Assembly (NCBI RefSeq): GCF_035920445.1
Contig: NZ_CP109162.1
Coordinates: 3,286,001-3,350,000, forward strand
Reading direction: 5' to 3'
Source: Nocardia sp. NBC_01730
GTDB taxonomy: Bacteria; Actinomycetota; Actinomycetes; Mycobacteriales; Mycobacteriaceae
DNA: 64,000 bases
A program made the position numbers and the translations under genes. Of this stretch, positions 9,528-19,679 are shown in pieces; position 1 is the stretch's first letter, and each line of letters starts with the position of its first letter. The notes beneath the pieces are model-generated. The model made no database searches. It saw only the letters and a list, made by a program, of their open reading frames with translations, and had not been told where the DNA came from.

Positions 9528-9671
9528 CGGACCATGCTGATCTGGACTTCCGCACGGTCCCGCCGCCACCGGCTGCGCCATCGTTTGCCGCGCGGCTTCG
9601 ATTCACGACCGCCATAGAACCGCACAGGAGTCGCTCGCGGCGTCCGGTGCGGAACGCTGGGGAACCCCCGC

Positions 9672-10244
9672 TCAGATCCGCACGATCGAGGTCAGCGGGT
9701 AGTCTCCCTGCCGCACCCGCCCGTCGAGGACGGTGAGCTCCAGCACCACCGCGGCGGCGGCGACCTCGGCGCCCGCCTGCTCGAAGAGTTCGGCCGCGGC
9801 GGCGAGGGTGCCGCCGGTGGCGAGAACGTCGTCCAGCAGCAGAACGCGGCGGCCCCGCAGATCGATGCCGTCCGCAGGGATCTCCAGGACAGCGGTGCCG
9901 TACTCGAGGTGGTATTCCCGGCTGATCACCGGTGGTGGAAGCTTGCCCGCTTTGCGGACCGCGAGGACGCCGGTGCCGAGGGTCGCGGCGACGCCGGCCC
10001 CGAGCAGGAACCCGCGAGCGTCGACGCCCGCCACCACGTCGGCGTCGGGCGCGCACGCGGCCAGACAGTCGATGACCGCCCGGAAGCCCTCGGGGTCGGC
10101 GAGCACAGGGGTGAGATCCGCGAAACGGACTCCGGGTGCGGGGAAGTCATCGTGCCAGCGGGTCAGGCGATCGACCAACTCCGCGGCCTTGGTGGACCGT
10201 TCGGCGGTTATGTCTTCGGACTCGATCGCCGCGTGCTTGCTCAT
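9672..10244 (-). CDS. apt: Adenine phosphoribosyltransferase
   Basis: Converts adenine and PRPP to AMP in purine salvage. The 190-residue protein has the PRPP-binding motif VLLLDDVLATGGT at about 133-145. It also has the adenine-site region GARIFLL-equivalent GVDARGFLLG and the loop after REYHLEYG. ATG 10244 has GGAGAGG five to six bases upstream and is preferred to a GTG two codons earlier. It lies 37 bases after the solute-binding lipoprotein gene, as in mycobacteria (apt next to Rv2585c-like), and may be read from the sec operon. Confidence 0.95.
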   Translation of the reverse strand: MSKHAAIESEDITAERSTKAAELVDRLTRWHDDFPAPGVRFADLTPVLADPEGFRAVIDCLAACAPDADVVAGVDARGFLLGAGVAATLGTGVLAVRKAGKLPPPVISREYHLEYGTAVLEIPADGIDLRGRRVLLLDDVLATGGTLAAAAELFEQAGAEVAAAAVVLELTVLDGRVRQGDYPLTSIVRI

Positions 10245-10281
10245 CGACACCTCTCCATGATCACATCACCCACACCATCTG

Positions 10282-12003
10282 TCACCGCTCGAGCACCCAC
10301 CGGTCCATGTTCCAGCCGGACCCCGCCTGGGTGGGGCCTGCGATCCCATTCCGCAGCCCCGTACCGAAAGCGATGGTGCGCGGGGTGGCGAACAAGGGAA
10401 TGCTCGGCAGCTCCGACCACAGCAAGTTCTCGGCATCGGTGAGCAGATTCAGCTGTGTGGTCGAGTTGTCGTCGGCCGCAAGCTGATCGGTGATGGCATC
10501 GTAACGGCCGTTGCCGAACCGCCCGAAGTTGAGCCCGCTACCGGTACGCAACGCGCTGGTCGCGACCACACCGACGATCGATCCCGCCGGACCAGGCACC
10601 GATCCGGTGCTGCCGAGGACGGCGTCGACCTTGCCCTCGGCGAGCTGAGCGGGGGTGAAATCGGGCGACCCGGCGTCCACCACGGTGATACCTGCCGATT
10701 TGCAGGCATCGGCGATCATCGAGACGGTCTGCGCGCGGCGATCGTCCGGACGCAAGTAGCCGATGCGGACGGTCGGGTTCGGCGCGCCGGAGGTGGCGAC
10801 CGCCTTGGTCGCGCCGGGCACATCGCCACCGGAGAACTTGTCTGCCGCACCGATGACCGCCGAATAGAACAGCGAATCCTGCTGCACGATATGCGCGTTC
10901 AGCGGGCCGGAGCCGAGCCCGGCCTTCGGCGCGTCCGGCGCCTTGCCGAGCTTGTCGAACAAAGCCTGCCGCGGCAGGCACAACGCGAACGCGCGTCGCG
11001 CGTCGCGCGAGCCGAACACCCCCCCGGTCGCCAGCACCAGCTGCTCGGCACCACGGCCGGGCACGGTCTTCACCGAAAAACCATTCAGATCAAGGTCTTT
11101 CACCGAGCCCGCGCCGACGTCGACCACACCGACGGCACTGTCGCCGATCTTCTGCTTCAGGTCGACGGTCTTGGGCCACACCACGATTCGACCGGTCGAC
11201 GGTTTGTTGCCCCACCAGCGCTCGTTGGCGACCAGCACCAATCCGTCCTCCTGGCTGAAGGATTCGATCCGGTACGGCCCCGACGACGGGAACCGGGACA
11301 GATCCAGATCGCCACTGGACGGGATGGCCCAGCCGGTATTCCAGAACTCGGCGAGCCTGCCCACGGTGTTCGGATCACCGGACTGCAAGGCGGACACCAC
11401 ATTGGGCACGTTCGCCACCCGCGCCGCGACATGCGCGGGCATCAGCTCGCCTGCCGTGAACAGATTGCGCCACGCCAGGAAATGCCGATCGGGCCGGAAC
11501 ACGACGGTGGCATCCCGCGAGCCAGGCTGGCAGTCGACCCGCTCGATATCGGCGTAGCCCGCAGTGTTCGCGGCGTCGAAGACCGGAACCGGTCCTCGTT
11601 CACCGGATTTGGTGAATCGGCCGCTGCGCGCGGCCCAAGCCAGCACCAGGTCGTCGCACGAGGTGGGCACTCCGTCGGAGTACACGCCGTCCGGGTTGAG
11701 GCGGTACTGGATGGTCTGCGCCTCGCCGGGCACCTCTTTCGCGGTGCCCAGGTCGGTATCGGCGACCTGCTGGCCGTCCGGCCCGGTGTAGAAGAAGCCG
11801 GTCAGCGCTCGCGCGAACACCGCGTCGGACCCGGAACTCGCCCCGAGCGTGCTGCCACCGTTGTAGGTGGCGATGGTCGCGTCGGTCGCGTAGCCGATGG
11901 ACGGCACCTGGTTCTTGCTGGAGCAGCCGACCGCCAGCCCGGCGGCCAGGGTGCCCGCAACAAGCGCTCCGATCAGTCGTACCGCCCTGCGTGGGTGTCG
12001 CAT
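10282..12003 (-). CDS. Family 5 solute-binding lipoprotein (DppA/OppA-like)
   Basis: A 573-residue exported lipoprotein of the peptide/nickel-binding SBP_bac_5 type. The ATG at 12003 opens a basic signal peptide with a hydrophobic core and lipobox LAVGC, so Cys at about residue 27 would be lipidated. The SBP layout follows (YRLNPDGVYSDGVPTSCDDLVLAW; later RRAFALCLPRQALF). No permease or ATPase genes are adjacent. It sits 20 bases after secF, as Rv2585c does in M. tuberculosis, so it belongs to a conserved sec-linked block and its ligand is unknown. Confidence 0.9.
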   Translation of the reverse strand: MRHPRRAVRLIGALVAGTLAAGLAVGCSSKNQVPSIGYATDATIATYNGGSTLGASSGSDAVFARALTGFFYTGPDGQQVADTDLGTAKEVPGEAQTIQYRLNPDGVYSDGVPTSCDDLVLAWAARSGRFTKSGERGPVPVFDAANTAGYADIERVDCQPGSRDATVVFRPDRHFLAWRNLFTAGELMPAHVAARVANVPNVVSALQSGDPNTVGRLAEFWNTGWAIPSSGDLDLSRFPSSGPYRIESFSQEDGLVLVANERWWGNKPSTGRIVVWPKTVDLKQKIGDSAVGVVDVGAGSVKDLDLNGFSVKTVPGRGAEQLVLATGGVFGSRDARRAFALCLPRQALFDKLGKAPDAPKAGLGSGPLNAHIVQQDSLFYSAVIGAADKFSGGDVPGATKAVATSGAPNPTVRIGYLRPDDRRAQTVSMIADACKSAGITVVDAGSPDFTPAQLAEGKVDAVLGSTGSVPGPAGSIVGVVATSALRTGSGLNFGRFGNGRYDAITDQLAADDNSTTQLNLLTDAENLLWSELPSIPLFATPRTIAFGTGLRNGIAGPTQAGSGWNMDRWVLER

Positions 12004-12023
12004 GGAACCCCCTTGCTCTGTTG

Positions 12024-13259
12024 TCAGTGCCGCCTCTTGTGCCGTTTCCCGCTCGGTCGCGCGCCGGGCCTCGGTGCCTGCCCGGCCGGGCGCTGCCTGC
12101 GCGGCGCCTCGTCGAAGGCCCGGCCCGACGCCATGGTCGCCCTGTGCTCGGCCGCGACGCCGGCGCGGGCGCCTGCCACGCCGGCCCGCTTGGCCAGAAC
12201 CTTCTTGGTGTGCGCCGCCACCGGTCCCCAGCGCTCCTTGATCGACACCAGCAGCGGCGTCGCGAAGAAGATCGAGGAGTACGTGCCGACCAGCAGACCG
12301 ACCAGCTGCACCAGCGCCAGGTCCTTGAGGGTGCCGACGCCGAGCATCCAGACCGCGATCACCATCAGGCCGACGATCGGAAGGATGCCGATCAACGCGG
12401 TGTTGATCGAACGCATGAGCGTCTGGTTCACCGCGAGGTTGGCCTGCTCGCCGTAGGTGCGCCGGGTCAGGTGCAGGATGCCGTGGGTGTTCTCCTCGAC
12501 CTTGTCGAACACGACGACCGAGTCGTAGAGCGAGAAGCCGAGGATGGTCAGAATGCCGATCACCGTCGCCGGGCTGACCTCGAATCCGACGATCGAGTAC
12601 ACCCCCGCGGTGACGGTGACGTCGAAGGCCAGCGCCGCGAGCGCCGCGACGGCCATGTGCGGCTCGAATCGGACCGCGATGTAGACCGCGACGAGCACGA
12701 GGAACACCGCGAGCGCGATGAGCGCTTTGCGGGTGATCTGGCTCCCCCACGTCTCACTGACGTCCGAGGTGCTGATCGCGGCCCGGCTCGGGTTGCCTGC
12801 CTTGTCCTTCGGCTGGAACTTGGCGAACAGCGCGTTGTTCAGCGCCTCCACCTGGTTCTGGTTCAAGGCCTCCGATCGGATCAGCATGGTGGCGGAGCCG
12901 CCGGTGCCGACGGTCTGCACGGACACCGGGTCGGTGCCGACGGTCCCGCGGTAGATGTCCTCGACCTGACCGGTGGTCGCTGTCCCAGCCGGGAACTGGA
13001 TCCGTGAACCGCCCTCGAAGTCGATGCCGAAGTTGAATCCGCGGAAGATGATGCTGCCCAAGGAGATCAGCACGATGGTGGCGGTGATCAGATACCACAT
13101 CCGCCGCTTGCCGACGACATCGATGGCGCCGGTACCGGTGTAGAGCCGGTTCAGGAAGCCGTGCTTGGGCGGTTCCGCGTCGGTGACCGCCGCGAACACG
13201 TCGGTGATCTCGGTCGCGTTCGGCTTGCTGAGCGACGAGGTGGTGTGGCTGTTGGTCAT
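12024..13259 (-). CDS. secF: Protein translocase subunit SecF
   Basis: With SecD it forms the proton-driven RND-like accessory complex that pulls preproteins out through SecYEG. The 411-residue protein has the N-terminal helix at about 54-74, the FGIDFEGGSRIQF motif at about 77-89, a periplasmic domain and five clustered C-terminal helices with GFSLYDSVVVFDKVEEN. The C-terminal tail of about 65 residues is basic and disordered, a common actinobacterial extension. It follows secD by seven bases, so the genes are co-transcribed. Confidence 0.97.
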   Translation of the reverse strand: MTNSHTTSSLSKPNATEITDVFAAVTDAEPPKHGFLNRLYTGTGAIDVVGKRRMWYLITATIVLISLGSIIFRGFNFGIDFEGGSRIQFPAGTATTGQVEDIYRGTVGTDPVSVQTVGTGGSATMLIRSEALNQNQVEALNNALFAKFQPKDKAGNPSRAAISTSDVSETWGSQITRKALIALAVFLVLVAVYIAVRFEPHMAVAALAALAFDVTVTAGVYSIVGFEVSPATVIGILTILGFSLYDSVVVFDKVEENTHGILHLTRRTYGEQANLAVNQTLMRSINTALIGILPIVGLMVIAVWMLGVGTLKDLALVQLVGLLVGTYSSIFFATPLLVSIKERWGPVAAHTKKVLAKRAGVAGARAGVAAEHRATMASGRAFDEAPRRQRPAGQAPRPGARPSGKRHKRRH

Positions 13260-13266
13260 CGCGTCC

Positions 13267-14925
13267 TCACGCCTTCCCGAGGGCGGCCTCGGCCGCCTTC
13301 CGCTCGCGGGCGATCTGCTGGATCGCCCCCAGGCCGTTCACCGACGGTTTGGACCAGAACGCGGTCCGCGAGGCGAGCAGCACCAGCGGCGAAGTCACCA
13401 GGAATACCACGACTACGTCGAGGATGGTGGTGAGGCCGAGGGTGAACGCGAAGCCCTTCACCTGGCCGACCGCGAGGATGTAGAGCACCGCCGCGGCGAT
13501 GAAACTGACCGCGTTGCCCGACAGGATGGTGCGGCGGGCGCGCTGCCAGCCACGGGGCGCGGCGGAACGGAAGCTGCGGCCCTCGCGCATCTCGTCCTTG
13601 ATGCGTTCGAAGAACACCACGAACGAGTCCGCGGTCATGCCGATGCCGATGATCAGACCGGCGATACCGGCAAGATCAAGGGTGAAGCCGATCCAGCGGC
13701 CGAGCAGCACCATGATGCCGTAGACCGCGAATCCAGAGGCCACCAGCGACAATCCGGTGACGAACCCGAGCATCCGATAGTAGAACAGGCAGTAGAGCAG
13801 CACGACGACCAAGCCGATCGCGCCCGCGAGCAGGCCCGCCTTCAGCGAGGACAGGCCCAGCGTCGCGGAGACCGTCTCGGCCTCGGAGGTCTGGAACGAC
13901 AGTGGCAGCGAACCGTACTTCAACGTGTTCGCCAGCTCCTTCGCCGTGGTCGCGGTGAAGTTGCCCGAGATCTGGGTGCGGCCACCCTGCTGCGGGCCCT
14001 GCTGCACGACCGGCGCGCTGACCACCTTGGAGTCGAGCACGAACGCGACCCGCTTGTAGACGTACTCGCCGGTGAGCGCGGCCCACGCGTCGCTGCCGCC
14101 GGACTTGAACTCCAAGTAGACCTCGTGCCTGGCCTGCTGCTGATTCAGTCCCGAGCTGGCGTCCTTGATCTCTTGGCCGTCGATGCGGCTCTTATCGAGC
14201 AGGAGCACCTCGGTGCCGTCGGTCGAGCAGGTCACCAGCGGAAGGGACGGGTCGTCATTGCCCGCGAGCGGATCGGCCTTGGCGCAGTCCAGCGCGGCCA
14301 GCGCGGCCTGCTGCACGGACGGATCGGCGCTCTGCCGGACCGCCTTGGCCGCCTGGATCTCTTTGGTGGCCTCCTCGGTGGGAGTGAGGTTGGGATCGGG
14401 CGCCGGGGTCGGCGCCTGCGCCGGGAACACACGCTGCTGCGCAGCGGGTGTCGGCTCCGCTTGCGGAGCCTCCGGTGTGCCTGGTTCGGTGCTCGGCGCA
14501 GGCTGTGTGCCCGGCGTGGTCTGCGGTGACGCGCCGCGCCCCGCCGCGGGCACGGCCTGCAGCACGGGGCGGATGTAGAGCTTGGCGGTGGTCGCCAGCG
14601 CGCGCGCCTGCTGCCCGTCATCGCCGGGCACGGTGATCACGATGTTGCTGCCGTCGATGACGACCTCGGAGCCGGAGACACCGAGCCCGTTGACCCGGTT
14701 CTCGATGATCTCCTGCGCCTTCTTCAGGCTGTCCTGGCTCGGCTTGCTGCCGTCCGGTGTGCGCGCCGACAGCGTGACCCGGGTACCACCCTGCAGGTCG
14801 ATGCCGAGCTTGGGTGTCGGGGACTTGTCACCGGTGAAGAACACCAGCGCATAGACCACGGCCAGCAGCGCGGCGTAGACGCCGAGCAGCCGGAGCGGGT
14901 GCGCCGATCCCTGGGAAGGTGGCAC
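13267..14925 (-). CDS. secD: Protein translocase subunit SecD
   Basis: Partner of SecF in the export motor. The 552-residue protein has the first helix at about 12-32, the [13 protein letters not shown] motif at about 39-51, the large P1/P4 periplasmic region and the C-terminal helical bundle with [21 protein letters not shown] Pro/Ala/Glu-rich insert of about 60 residues (about 125-185) interrupts the periplasmic part. Start is GTG 14925 with AGGAG ten bases upstream. It forms the secD-secF operon 118 bases after yajC. Confidence 0.97.
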   Translation of the reverse strand: MPPSQGSAHPLRLLGVYAALLAVVYALVFFTGDKSPTPKLGIDLQGGTRVTLSARTPDGSKPSQDSLKKAQEIIENRVNGLGVSGSEVVIDGSNIVITVPGDDGQQARALATTAKLYIRPVLQAVPAAGRGASPQTTPGTQPAPSTEPGTPEAPQAEPTPAAQQRVFPAQAPTPAPDPNLTPTEEATKEIQAAKAVRQSADPSVQQAALAALDCAKADPLAGNDDPSLPLVTCSTDGTEVLLLDKSRIDGQEIKDASSGLNQQQARHEVYLEFKSGGSDAWAALTGEYVYKRVAFVLDSKVVSAPVVQQGPQQGGRTQISGNFTATTAKELANTLKYGSLPLSFQTSEAETVSATLGLSSLKAGLLAGAIGLVVVLLYCLFYYRMLGFVTGLSLVASGFAVYGIMVLLGRWIGFTLDLAGIAGLIIGIGMTADSFVVFFERIKDEMREGRSFRSAAPRGWQRARRTILSGNAVSFIAAAVLYILAVGQVKGFAFTLGLTTILDVVVVFLVTSPLVLLASRTAFWSKPSVNGLGAIQQIARERKAAEAALGKA

Positions 14926-15042
14926 AGTACGTCATCTCCTAGGCGGAAAGTCGAGGATGGAACAGGCGGGCATGCACCAGCGCCGCCGGGTGCGCGGACG
15001 GGTAGCCGCGGCGACATCCGGCGCGCAAGCACACCGGAAGAA

Positions 15043-15420
15043 TCAGTCTTTGGTCAGCCGGGTCTCGGTCTGCTCGGCGGATTCCTCGATGGTGTCGGTC
15101 GCGTCCGAGCCGGTGGCGTCGGTGCCGGTCTCTTCGGTACCCACCTCGTCGTCGGCGCTCACCTCGTCATCGGCGCGCACCTCGCGGATGGCCTGGCGCA
15201 GCCACGTGGTGACCACGTCCTCGGCGATCTCGAGGTCGACCGTGGTGTCGTCGAGTTCGACCACGGTGCCGTACAGCCCCGACGTGGTGATGACCTGGTC
15301 GCCGATCTTCAGGCTGTCCTGCATGGTCGAGACCTTCTCGGTCTCCCGCTTCTGACGGCGGACACCGAGGAACATCGGCACGAGCAGGGCTACCAGTAGC
15401 AGCGGAAACAGAAGTTCCAT
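15043..15420 (-). CDS. yajC: Preprotein translocase accessory subunit YajC
   Basis: A 125-residue membrane protein with one N-terminal helix (ELLFPLLLVALLVPMFLGV), a basic stretch (RRQKRETEK) and the conserved beta region VGDQVITTSGLYGTVVELDD (here IGDQVITTSGLYGTV). The C-terminal 45 residues are acidic and Ser/Thr-rich. YajC joins SecDF in the holotranslocon. It leads the yajC-secD-secF block. Confidence 0.95.
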   Translation of the reverse strand: MELLFPLLLVALLVPMFLGVRRQKRETEKVSTMQDSLKIGDQVITTSGLYGTVVELDDTTVDLEIAEDVVTTWLRQAIREVRADDEVSADDEVGTEETGTDATGSDATDTIEESAEQTETRLTKD

Positions 15421-15545
15421 CGTCGAAGTCAGTCCCTAGTGTTGTGGGTGGGATGGACAAGTACCCACACAGTCTGCCAGTTCATTGCACAGGCGCCACA
15501 CCCGCACACCCGCTGGGCAGCTACAACGCCCCGTCACACACGGAA

Positions 15546-15574
15546 CCGCCGCCGGAACATGCTCCGGTCGGCGG
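15546..15574 (-). terminator. GC-rich hairpin after the monooxygenase gene
   Basis: CCGCCG-CCGGA pairs with TCCGG-T-CGGCGG around a six-base loop, with one bulged base. It lies about 30 bases past the stop of the minus-strand monooxygenase gene. There is no U-tract, as is usual for actinobacterial terminators. Confidence 0.4.
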
Positions 15575-15602
15575 CACGGTATGTGTGGTTCCCCGGGGCG
15601 GC

Positions 15603-17093
15603 TCAGGCGGTCGTGCCGTAGACGTAGTCGTCGAGCGGGAAGCCGACCGCTTCGCGGTGGGCGTTGAGGGTGCTGGTCGGACGCAAAAGGGCCGCCTCAC
15701 CGTGCGGGTTGAAGTAGTAACTGCGCGCGGTGGTGCAGTCACCTCCGTAGAAGACCGAGGAACCGAGCTTGGCGGTCACACGGTCCAAGAACTGGGCGTT
15801 GGCCTGCTCGGTCACCTCGAAGGTGGTCTCGCCGCGGCGGCGCAACTCACCGAACAGCCTGCCCATGTGCTTCATCTGCGCTTCGATGGTCGTGAAGTAG
15901 GACAGCCCGCTGTAGGAGTACGGACTGTTGAGGCTGAGAAAGTTCGGGAACTTCGGCACCGTGATGCCCTCGTAGGCCTGAAAACGGTTGTCCCGCCAGA
16001 ACTTTCCGAGGTTAACTCCGTCGCGGCCGATGATCTCGATAGCCGGGAAGTTCACATCCCACAGGTTGAAGCCGGTGGCCAGGATCAGCGTGTCGATCTC
16101 GGTCCTGCGCCCGTCGGCGGTGACGATGCCGTCGGCCTCGATGCGGGCGATCGAGTTCGTCTCCAGCCGCACGTGCGGCTGGTTGAACGTCGGGAAGTAG
16201 TGGTTGGAGAAGGTGGGCCGCTTGCAGCCGAAGTCGTAGTGCGGCGTGAGCTGCTTGCGAGTCTCCTTGTCCCGCACCGACGCCCGTAGGTGCGCCTTGG
16301 CCAGCACGCCCGCGCCCTTGTTCATCAGCTTGGCCTGCTTGAAGTGCAGCACACCGACCACCATCATGGCCTCGAGCAGGCTGGTGTTGACCAGCCGTGC
16401 GATCTTCTGCGTGGCGGGGACGCGCTCGAACAGCGTCCGCACCGGGGCGGGAATAGCGGTATCGATCTTCGGGACCACCCAGATCGGGGTGCGCTGGAAG
16501 ACAGTGAGTGCCTGCGCCTTCTTGGCGACCTCGGGCACCAGCTGCACGGCGGTGGCGCCGGTACCGATAATCGCGACCTTGCGGCCGGTGAGGTCGACGT
16601 CGTCCTCCCACGCAGTGGTGTGGATGATGTTGCCCGCGAACGAGTCGATGCCGGGAAACGGCGGGGTGTAGGGCTGGGAGAGAAAGCCCGTCGCGGTGAG
16701 CAGGTACCGGGCGGTAAGGGTGTCACCTCCCGCGACGGAGACCACCCACTGCTCGTGCTCCTCGTCCCAGCGGGCGCCGTCCACGACGGCGCCGAACCGC
16801 ATGCGACGGCGCAGATCGTACTTGTCGGCGACGTGCTCGGCGTACTTCTTCAGCTCCGCGCCCGGCGCGAACAACCGCGACCAGTGCGGGTTCGGCTCGA
16901 ACGAGTACGAGTAGGTGACCGAGGCGATGTCCACCGCCAGACCCGGGTAATGGTTGACGTGCCAAGTGCCGCCGAGGTCGTCCTCACGCTCGAGGATGAC
17001 GTAGTTGCTCGAGCCGAGCCGATCGAGCTCGATACCAGCCCCCATGCCACCGAATCCCGCACCGACTACGACCGCGTCGTACTGAGGCGCCAC
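15603..17093 (-). CDS. Baeyer-Villiger-type flavin monooxygenase
   Basis: An FAD/NADPH monooxygenase of the EthA/cyclohexanone-monooxygenase type, 496 residues. It has the N-terminal FAD Rossmann motif VVGAGFGGMG, the second nucleotide motif IIGTGATAVQ, and between them the fingerprint FAGNIIHTTAW. That matches FxGxxxHxxxW, with the usual last Pro/Asp being E. Such enzymes oxidise ketones or sulfur compounds. I chose GTG 17093 because AGGAGG lies six bases upstream; an ATG 13 codons further up lies inside the operator. It is divergent from a TetR gene that likely controls it. Confidence 0.92.
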   Translation of the reverse strand: MAPQYDAVVVGAGFGGMGAGIELDRLGSSNYVILEREDDLGGTWHVNHYPGLAVDIASVTYSYSFEPNPHWSRLFAPGAELKKYAEHVADKYDLRRRMRFGAVVDGARWDEEHEQWVVSVAGGDTLTARYLLTATGFLSQPYTPPFPGIDSFAGNIIHTTAWEDDVDLTGRKVAIIGTGATAVQLVPEVAKKAQALTVFQRTPIWVVPKIDTAIPAPVRTLFERVPATQKIARLVNTSLLEAMMVVGVLHFKQAKLMNKGAGVLAKAHLRASVRDKETRKQLTPHYDFGCKRPTFSNHYFPTFNQPHVRLETNSIARIEADGIVTADGRRTEIDTLILATGFNLWDVNFPAIEIIGRDGVNLGKFWRDNRFQAYEGITVPKFPNFLSLNSPYSYSGLSYFTTIEAQMKHMGRLFGELRRRGETTFEVTEQANAQFLDRVTAKLGSSVFYGGDCTTARSYYFNPHGEAALLRPTSTLNAHREAVGFPLDDYVYGTTA

Positions 17094-17121
17094 GCCGAAC
17101 CTCCTGGTTGAACCAATCTCG

Positions 17122-17141
17122 CGGAATGACACATCATTCCG
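17122..17141. promoter_or_regulatory. TetR operator
   Basis: CGGAATGA-CACA-TCATTCCG is a perfect inverted repeat with 8-base arms between the divergent monooxygenase and TetR genes. It is 28 bases upstream of the monooxygenase GTG and just upstream of the TetR -10 (TATCAT, 17155-17160), placed to block both promoters. Confidence 0.7.
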
Positions 17142-17167
17142 TTTGCGACGACTGTATCATCGTGGGG

Positions 17168-17815
17168 GTGACGAAGCCATCCCCACGAGCGACCCGGCCC
17201 GCCGGAAATGCCATGCAGCGGCGCAAAGCCGAACTGCGCCAGGAGATCATCGATACGGCCTTCGTCTGTTTCGCGGAAAAGGGCTATCACGCCACCGGGA
17301 TCGCCGACATCGCAGGTCAGCTCGGCATCGGGCATGGGACCTTCTACCGCTACTTCAGCAACAAGCGCGACATCATCGACCACGTCATCGACGACCTGGC
17401 CGCACGCATCATCGATGCCCTCGGCACCGAAAACGCCCCCGACGCCGCGACCACTTTGGACGAATACCGCGCCCAGATCGACCGCATCGGTGTCGCCCTC
17501 ACCGGAATCCTGACCGCCGACCGCCGGGTGGCGCAGCTGCTGCTGTTCCATGCCACCGGCATCGACGACGAGCTCACCCAGCGGCTCTACGGGCTGCTCG
17601 ACACCGCCGACGCGCTGACCGCGGGATATCTCGACCACGGCGTCGAACTCGGCTATCTGCGTGCCGACCTGGACACCGCGAACACCGCGCGGGCAGTGAC
17701 GGGCATGCTGATCGCGGGCATCGTCCACTCGCTGCGCGACCCGGACGAGTCGGCGATCGCCGGGCTGAACCAGGCGATCCGCCGCTTGCTCGTCGATGGA
17801 GTCCGCAAGGACTGA
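17168..17815 (+). CDS. TetR-family transcription factor
   Basis: A regulator of about 215 residues. The TetR helix-turn-helix spans about residues 17-62 (IIDTAFVCFAEKGYHATGIADIAGQLGIGHGTFYRYFSNK). The C-terminal ligand domain is all-helical (LLLFHATGIDDELTQRLYGLL). The start is uncertain. GTG 17168 lies 7-8 bases after the -10 TATCAT and has no Shine-Dalgarno, which fits leaderless translation; GTG 17162 and ATG 17213 are alternatives. It probably represses itself and the divergent monooxygenase until an inducer binds. Confidence 0.9.
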   Translation: MTKPSPRATRPAGNAMQRRKAELRQEIIDTAFVCFAEKGYHATGIADIAGQLGIGHGTFYRYFSNKRDIIDHVIDDLAARIIDALGTENAPDAATTLDEYRAQIDRIGVALTGILTADRRVAQLLLFHATGIDDELTQRLYGLLDTADALTAGYLDHGVELGYLRADLDTANTARAVTGMLIAGIVHSLRDPDESAIAGLNQAIRRLLVDGVRKD

Positions 17816-17931
17816 GCACATCGGGCAAGCCCCTGACTTCGCCGTGGGTGCCAAGGCGAGGGACACTGCCCCGGGTCACGAAAGGCCAGGGAATTCGAAA
17901 AGTGGCGGACCGGCGCACCGAGCCTGACAGA

Positions 17932-18513
17932 ATGTCGCCCGTGACACCCGAGGATGTGAGCCGGATCAGCTTCGCGAGCCCACCGCTCAGGCATCGCGGC
18001 TACCACGCGGACGAGGTGGACGCCTTCCTCGATCTCGTCGCCGCGACACTGGCCGGCCGGGGCGCCCTCGCCGCCGACGACCTGCGGCACGTCACCTTCG
18101 ACGCACCCGGCACCGGAGAGCGCGGCTACCGCGCCGACCAGGTCGACGAATACCTCGACCAGGTACGGGTCGAACTCGAGTTCCGCCAGCGCGGCGACCA
18201 GCCGGTGCCCGCCGCCAACGGCGACGGTCACCCGTTGCTCACCCCCGAGGACGTGCGCCGGATGCGGTTCACCATGGCCCCGGTCGGGCGGCGCGGTTAC
18301 CACGAGGAAGAGGTCACCGCGTTCCTCGACCTGGTCGCCGCGACCCTGGCGCACGACGGACCGGGAAGCCTGACCGTCGCCGACGTCCGCTCCATCCATT
18401 TCACCGATGCCCGGCTCGGCACCCGTGGCTACCAACGAGACGAGGTCGACGCCTTCCTGGACCTCGTCATCACCGCGCTACGACGTACCCGCCGCCCCCC
18501 GCGCCACACCTGA
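17932..18513 (+). CDS. Protein of four tandem DivIVA-domain motifs
   Basis: The 193-residue product consists almost only of four repeats of the short actinobacterial DivIVA motif: a hydrophobic I/V-x-F, then RGY, then DEVDxFLD. Anchor sequences are RGYHADEVDAFLDLV, RGYRADQVDEYLDQV, RGYHEEEVTAFLDLV and RGYQRDEVDAFLDLV. The motif is the membrane-curvature-binding N-terminus of Wag31/DivIVA, but the long coiled coil that normally follows is missing. It may be a scaffold or adaptor at poles or septa (inference). Start ATG 17932 or GTG 17941. It follows the TetR gene by 116 bases on the same strand. Confidence 0.85.
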   Translation: MSPVTPEDVSRISFASPPLRHRGYHADEVDAFLDLVAATLAGRGALAADDLRHVTFDAPGTGERGYRADQVDEYLDQVRVELEFRQRGDQPVPAANGDGHPLLTPEDVRRMRFTMAPVGRRGYHEEEVTAFLDLVAATLAHDGPGSLTVADVRSIHFTDARLGTRGYQRDEVDAFLDLVITALRRTRRPPRHT

Positions 18514-18590
18514 CGCGTCCGCCGCATCGGTCGCGGTTGCGCACACATGCCACGCACCGGGTGAGCAGCCAGCGGTGGTACGAAGACCGG

Positions 18591-19673
<1,083 letters not shown>

Positions 19674-19679
19674 AGCGCC

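Noticed and set aside
9437..9534. A 32-codon minus-strand leader frame (ending VDRSHAVAHLR) upstream of the ABC-F gene.
   Set aside because: Its start lies upstream of the best promoter, so it would not be on the predicted mRNA. It is open only because of base composition.
12024..12750. A long minus-strand open frame continuous with the solute-binding lipoprotein that would give an 822-residue protein.
   Set aside because: The upstream third is antisense-frame translation of secF. The lipoprotein has its own ATG at 12003 with a signal peptide and lipobox.
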